From: an uncultured Dysgonomonas sp.
GTDB lineage: Bacteria; Bacteroidota; Bacteroidia; Bacteroidales; Dysgonomonadaceae
Direction: 5' to 3'
Assembly: GCA_900556485.1 (NCBI GenBank)
Contig: USOX01000031.1
Location: 1 to 9,020, forward strand
DNA: 9,020 nucleotides
Position 1 is the first letter of the stretch; every line of letters begins with the position of its first letter. Both the position numbers and the translations under genes were made by a program. The notes beneath the pieces are model-generated. The model searched no databases. It was not told the DNA's origin and saw only the letters and a list, made by a program, of their open reading frames with translations. Below are positions 7,073-9,020 of this stretch, piece after piece.

Positions 7073-8392
7073 ATGAAGCAAATAAAATCATACACTTTGC
7101 ATAACTTTCGGGAGATTCCTATGATTTCATCACTACATGAAGATTTAATAAGTGATATAGAAATTGTTGGAAAAGTCTTACCATTCAAAACGAATAATTA
7201 TGTAACAGAAGAATTAATAGACTGGAATAATGTCGAAAATGATCCTATTTTCACTCTAAACTTTCCAAAGCGTGATATGCTCGATAAAAGGCATTATGCA
7301 ACAATAGAAAAGGCGATAACCCAAAATTTGGACAATGAAGCTTTGAGCAAAAAAATAATGGATATTCGTCTGTCATTAAATCCTAATCCGGCAGGACAAG
7401 AGCACAATGTACCATATCTAGGGGAAATAAAGCTAAAAGGTATTCAACATAAATATCCCGAAACAGTTTTATTTTTTCCAAGTCAGGGACAAACCTGCCA
7501 TGCTTATTGTACGTTTTGTTTCAGATGGCCTCAATTTTCAGGAATGAGCGAATTGAAGTTTGCAATGAAAGAAGCGGACTTACTATTGAAATACCTACAA
7601 ATACACAAAGAAGTAACAGATATTCTTTTTACAGGTGGAGACCCAATGGTAATGAATTCTTCAATGCTCGAGACCTATATAAAGCCTCTGCTAAATCCTG
7701 AATTTGAGCATATCAGATCCATTCGGATAGGGACTAAATCCCTTGCTTATTGGCCATATCGCTATATCTCAGATAAAGATAGTGATGATATTATCCGATT
7801 ATTCGAATTAATAAATAAATCGGGTAAAAATCTATCGATACAAGCTCATTTCAACCATCCTGTTGAACTATCTACAGATGCAGTAAAGCAAGCTATAAGT
7901 AGAATTAAAAACACTGGTGCACAAATTCGGACTCAATCCCCACTGCTGAAACATATTAATGACAAACCTGAAATATGGTCACAAATGTGGCGCAAGCAGG
8001 TTGATCTCGGATGTATCCCCTATTATATGTTTATAGCCAGAGATACAGGTTCAAAACATTATTTCGAACTGCCTTTAGAAAAATGTTGGAATATATTCAG
8101 AAGGGCTTACAGGCAAGTTAGTGGACTATGTCGGACAGTCAGGGGACCTAGTATGAGCGATCATGCTGGAAAAATACAAGTAATAGGAATTCAGGAAGTA
8201 AAGGGAGAGAAAATATTTGTACTCAGGTTTATTCAGGCTCGCAATCCTAACTGGGTTGATATACCTTTCTTTGCAGAATATAACCCTAAAGCAACCTGGT
8301 TTAACCAATTAAAACCTGCATTTGGAGAAAAAGAATTTTTCTTTGAAAAACACAAAAATAAAATTGGGACAAAACCATTCTTATTTGAATAA
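7073..8392 (+). CDS. KamA-family radical SAM protein (lysine 2,3-aminomutase-like)
   Basis: A 439-residue soluble radical SAM protein. The [4Fe-4S] motif CHAYCTFC gives CxxxCxxC at C142, C146 and C149; TGGDP (187-191) matches the SAM-binding GGE-type strand. The later part follows lysine 2,3-aminomutase: QSPLLKHIND, PYYMFIARD with D324, and an AGK with K367. D324 and K367 are 43 residues apart, close to the 44 between D293 (substrate) and K337 (PLP) in the clostridial enzyme, so K367 may hold PLP. However, the DAPGGGGK loop is absent: the position of substrate aspartate D330 reads S360, and the nearest Asp is D363. The C-terminal part, about 70 residues, continues past that point (FFAEYNPKATWF, KPAFGEKEFFFE). 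Family membership is firm; lysine as substrate is not shown. No lysine-fermentation, EpmA or beta-lysine acetyltransferase gene is adjacent. Confidence 0.85.
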   Translation: MKQIKSYTLHNFREIPMISSLHEDLISDIEIVGKVLPFKTNNYVTEELIDWNNVENDPIFTLNFPKRDMLDKRHYATIEKAITQNLDNEALSKKIMDIRLSLNPNPAGQEHNVPYLGEIKLKGIQHKYPETVLFFPSQGQTCHAYCTFCFRWPQFSGMSELKFAMKEADLLLKYLQIHKEVTDILFTGGDPMVMNSSMLETYIKPLLNPEFEHIRSIRIGTKSLAYWPYRYISDKDSDDIIRLFELINKSGKNLSIQAHFNHPVELSTDAVKQAISRIKNTGAQIRTQSPLLKHINDKPEIWSQMWRKQVDLGCIPYYMFIARDTGSKHYFELPLEKCWNIFRRAYRQVSGLCRTVRGPSMSDHAGKIQVIGIQEVKGEKIFVLRFIQARNPNWVDIPFFAEYNPKATWFNQLKPAFGEKEFFFEKHKNKIGTKPFLFE

Positions 8393-8416
8393 TGAATATC
8401 TACTATACAGGCTAAG

Positions 8417-8449
8417 TTTGTAGAAATATCTTTTATATTATTATATTTG
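8417..8449 (+). promoter_or_regulatory. Bacteroidota-type promoter of the thioesterase gene
   Basis: TTTG at 8417-8420, a 21-bp spacer and TATATTTG at 8442-8449 match both the -33 and -7 consensus boxes exactly; this is the best promoter in the window. The -7 box ends only 5 bp before the ATG at 8455, so the transcript would begin at or within a few bases of the start codon. It also overlaps the upstream in-frame GTG at 8449, arguing against that codon as the start. Confidence 0.6.
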
Positions 8450-8454
8450 TGAAT

Positions 8455-8931
8455 ATGAAAAAGATAATAAACCCTTGGGAAGGTGTAGATGGTTATATGT
8501 GTTTTGCCTGTTCACCGAACAATCCTTTAGGACTACATATGGAGTTTTATGAGGATGGAGATAATGTTATTGGATTATGGAAGCCAACCGAATATCAACA
8601 AGGTTGGTTAGACACTCTACATGGAGGTATACAAAGTACCTTGATGGACGAAGTTGCAGCTTGGACAGTTGTTAGAAAGCTACAAACCACAGGAGTGACA
8701 TCAAAACTAGAAGCTAAGTTTATCAAAAGTATTTCAACAAAGGAGCCTCAAATATTAATCAAAGGAAGAATAAAAGAGCAAAAGCGAAATGCTGTTTTCC
8801 TAGAAACAGAGATATACAATTCTCGGAATGAACTTTGCGCTAAAGCTAGTCTCGTTTTCTTCGTTGTCAATAAAGAGCAGGCATCAGACGAATTCGGGTT
8901 TAAAGGATGTAAAATTGAAGGAGAATTATGA
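8455..8931 (+). CDS. PaaI-family hotdog-fold thioesterase
   Basis: A 158-residue single-domain hotdog protein that would hydrolyse acyl-CoA or a related thioester in the cytoplasm. The N-terminal NPWEGVDGYMCFACSPNNP carries the CxxC (C16, C19) and NPxGL pattern common to this subgroup. The active-site stretch TLHGGIQSTLMDEV contains HGG (H56-G58) and the acidic D65 on the long hotdog helix, the usual catalytic elements. TTGVTSKLEAKFIKSIS is the conserved strand region after the helix. The ATG at 8455 is chosen because homologues I recall begin MKKI; the GTG at 8449 lies in the promoter's -7 box. The gene follows the KamA-like gene by 62 nt but has its own promoter and terminator, so it is probably a single-gene unit. 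The substrate is unknown. Confidence 0.9.
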   Translation: MKKIINPWEGVDGYMCFACSPNNPLGLHMEFYEDGDNVIGLWKPTEYQQGWLDTLHGGIQSTLMDEVAAWTVVRKLQTTGVTSKLEAKFIKSISTKEPQILIKGRIKEQKRNAVFLETEIYNSRNELCAKASLVFFVVNKEQASDEFGFKGCKIEGEL

Positions 8932-8971
8932 CTCTATAATTATGACAGTATCCATAATATTGTGTAAATGT

Positions 8972-9004
8972 AAAACTACAGGTTGTAAGACTTGTAGTTT
9001 TTTA
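8972..9004 (+). terminator. Rho-independent terminator after the thioesterase gene
   Basis: AAAACTACA (8972-8980) and TGTAGTTTT (8993-9001) form a perfect 9-bp stem, extendable by a G-U and a G-C pair toward the loop. The T run starts in the 3' arm and continues as TTTTTTATTTATT. It lies 40 nt past the stop codon and fits a canonical terminator. Confidence 0.8.
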
Positions 9005-9020
9005 TTTATTAATAACTTTA

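Noticed and set aside
7507..7701. A 64-codon plus-strand frame inside the KamA-like gene.
   Set aside because: It is a shadow of the radical SAM core in another frame and carries no independent features.
8455..8931. Possibility that the KamA-like and thioesterase genes form an operon of one pathway.
   Set aside because: The thioesterase has its own strong promoter and terminator, and no known pathway links the two families; co-transcription cannot be excluded but is not supported.
1..9020. CRISPR arrays, tRNA or rRNA genes, phage or integrase genes, toxin-antitoxin pairs and secreted-polymer (SusC/SusD) modules.
   Set aside because: None was found on either strand; no repeat-spacer pattern, cloverleaf-like segment or recognisable domain of these types is present.

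Overview
The window reads as an ordinary chromosomal segment from a low-GC member of the Bacteroidota, most likely the order Bacteroidales. Three things point there. The DNA is AT-rich with A/T-rich leaders lacking classical Shine-Dalgarno sites. Several upstream regions carry the Bacteroidota -7 promoter box TAnnTTTG. The PaaI-type thioesterase and the fused OtsA-OtsB next to a GH15 enzyme look like the forms I know from that group. Genus assignment is not possible by eye; a Dysgonomonas-like organism is a guess.

Layout. Bases 1-58 hold no supportable gene. Bases 59-98 contain a tandem 18-bp repeat whose core GGGACAGTCCC is palindromic; it lies just past the end of the first operon and may act as its terminator or be a REP-type element. 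On the minus strand follow a small copper chaperone (100-306) and, upstream of it, a Cu+-exporting P1B-type ATPase (338-2554). Transcription runs copA then copZ, 31 nt apart. Further upstream on the same strand is a fused trehalose-6-phosphate synthase/phosphatase (2683-4851). Its start faces, across a 167-bp divergent intergenic region with a perfect 10-bp-arm inverted repeat, a GH15 family glucoamylase/trehalase-like enzyme on the plus strand (5019-6821). A 251-bp AT-rich gap with possible promoters and a 16-bp palindrome precedes a KamA-family radical SAM protein (7073-8392). A short gap holding the best promoter match in the window leads to a PaaI-family hotdog thioesterase (8455-8931), closed by a clear rho-independent terminator (8972-9004).

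How the genes fit together. copA/copZ form a copper-efflux pair: CopZ carries cytosolic Cu+ and CopA pumps it out. OtsAB makes trehalose from UDP-glucose and glucose-6-phosphate in two steps in one polypeptide. The cytoplasmic GH15 protein could hydrolyse trehalose or another alpha-glucoside, so the divergent pair may be a make-and-break module for a compatible solute. The KamA-like protein and the thioesterase have no assigned pathway here. The KamA-like protein keeps the cluster cysteines and a plausible PLP lysine but lacks the lysine-binding aspartate and glycine-rich loop of true lysine 2,3-aminomutase, so its substrate is open. I see no phage, CRISPR, toxin-antitoxin or other defence system; the most open questions are the KamA-like enzyme, the palindromes in the intergenic regions and the edge repeat.
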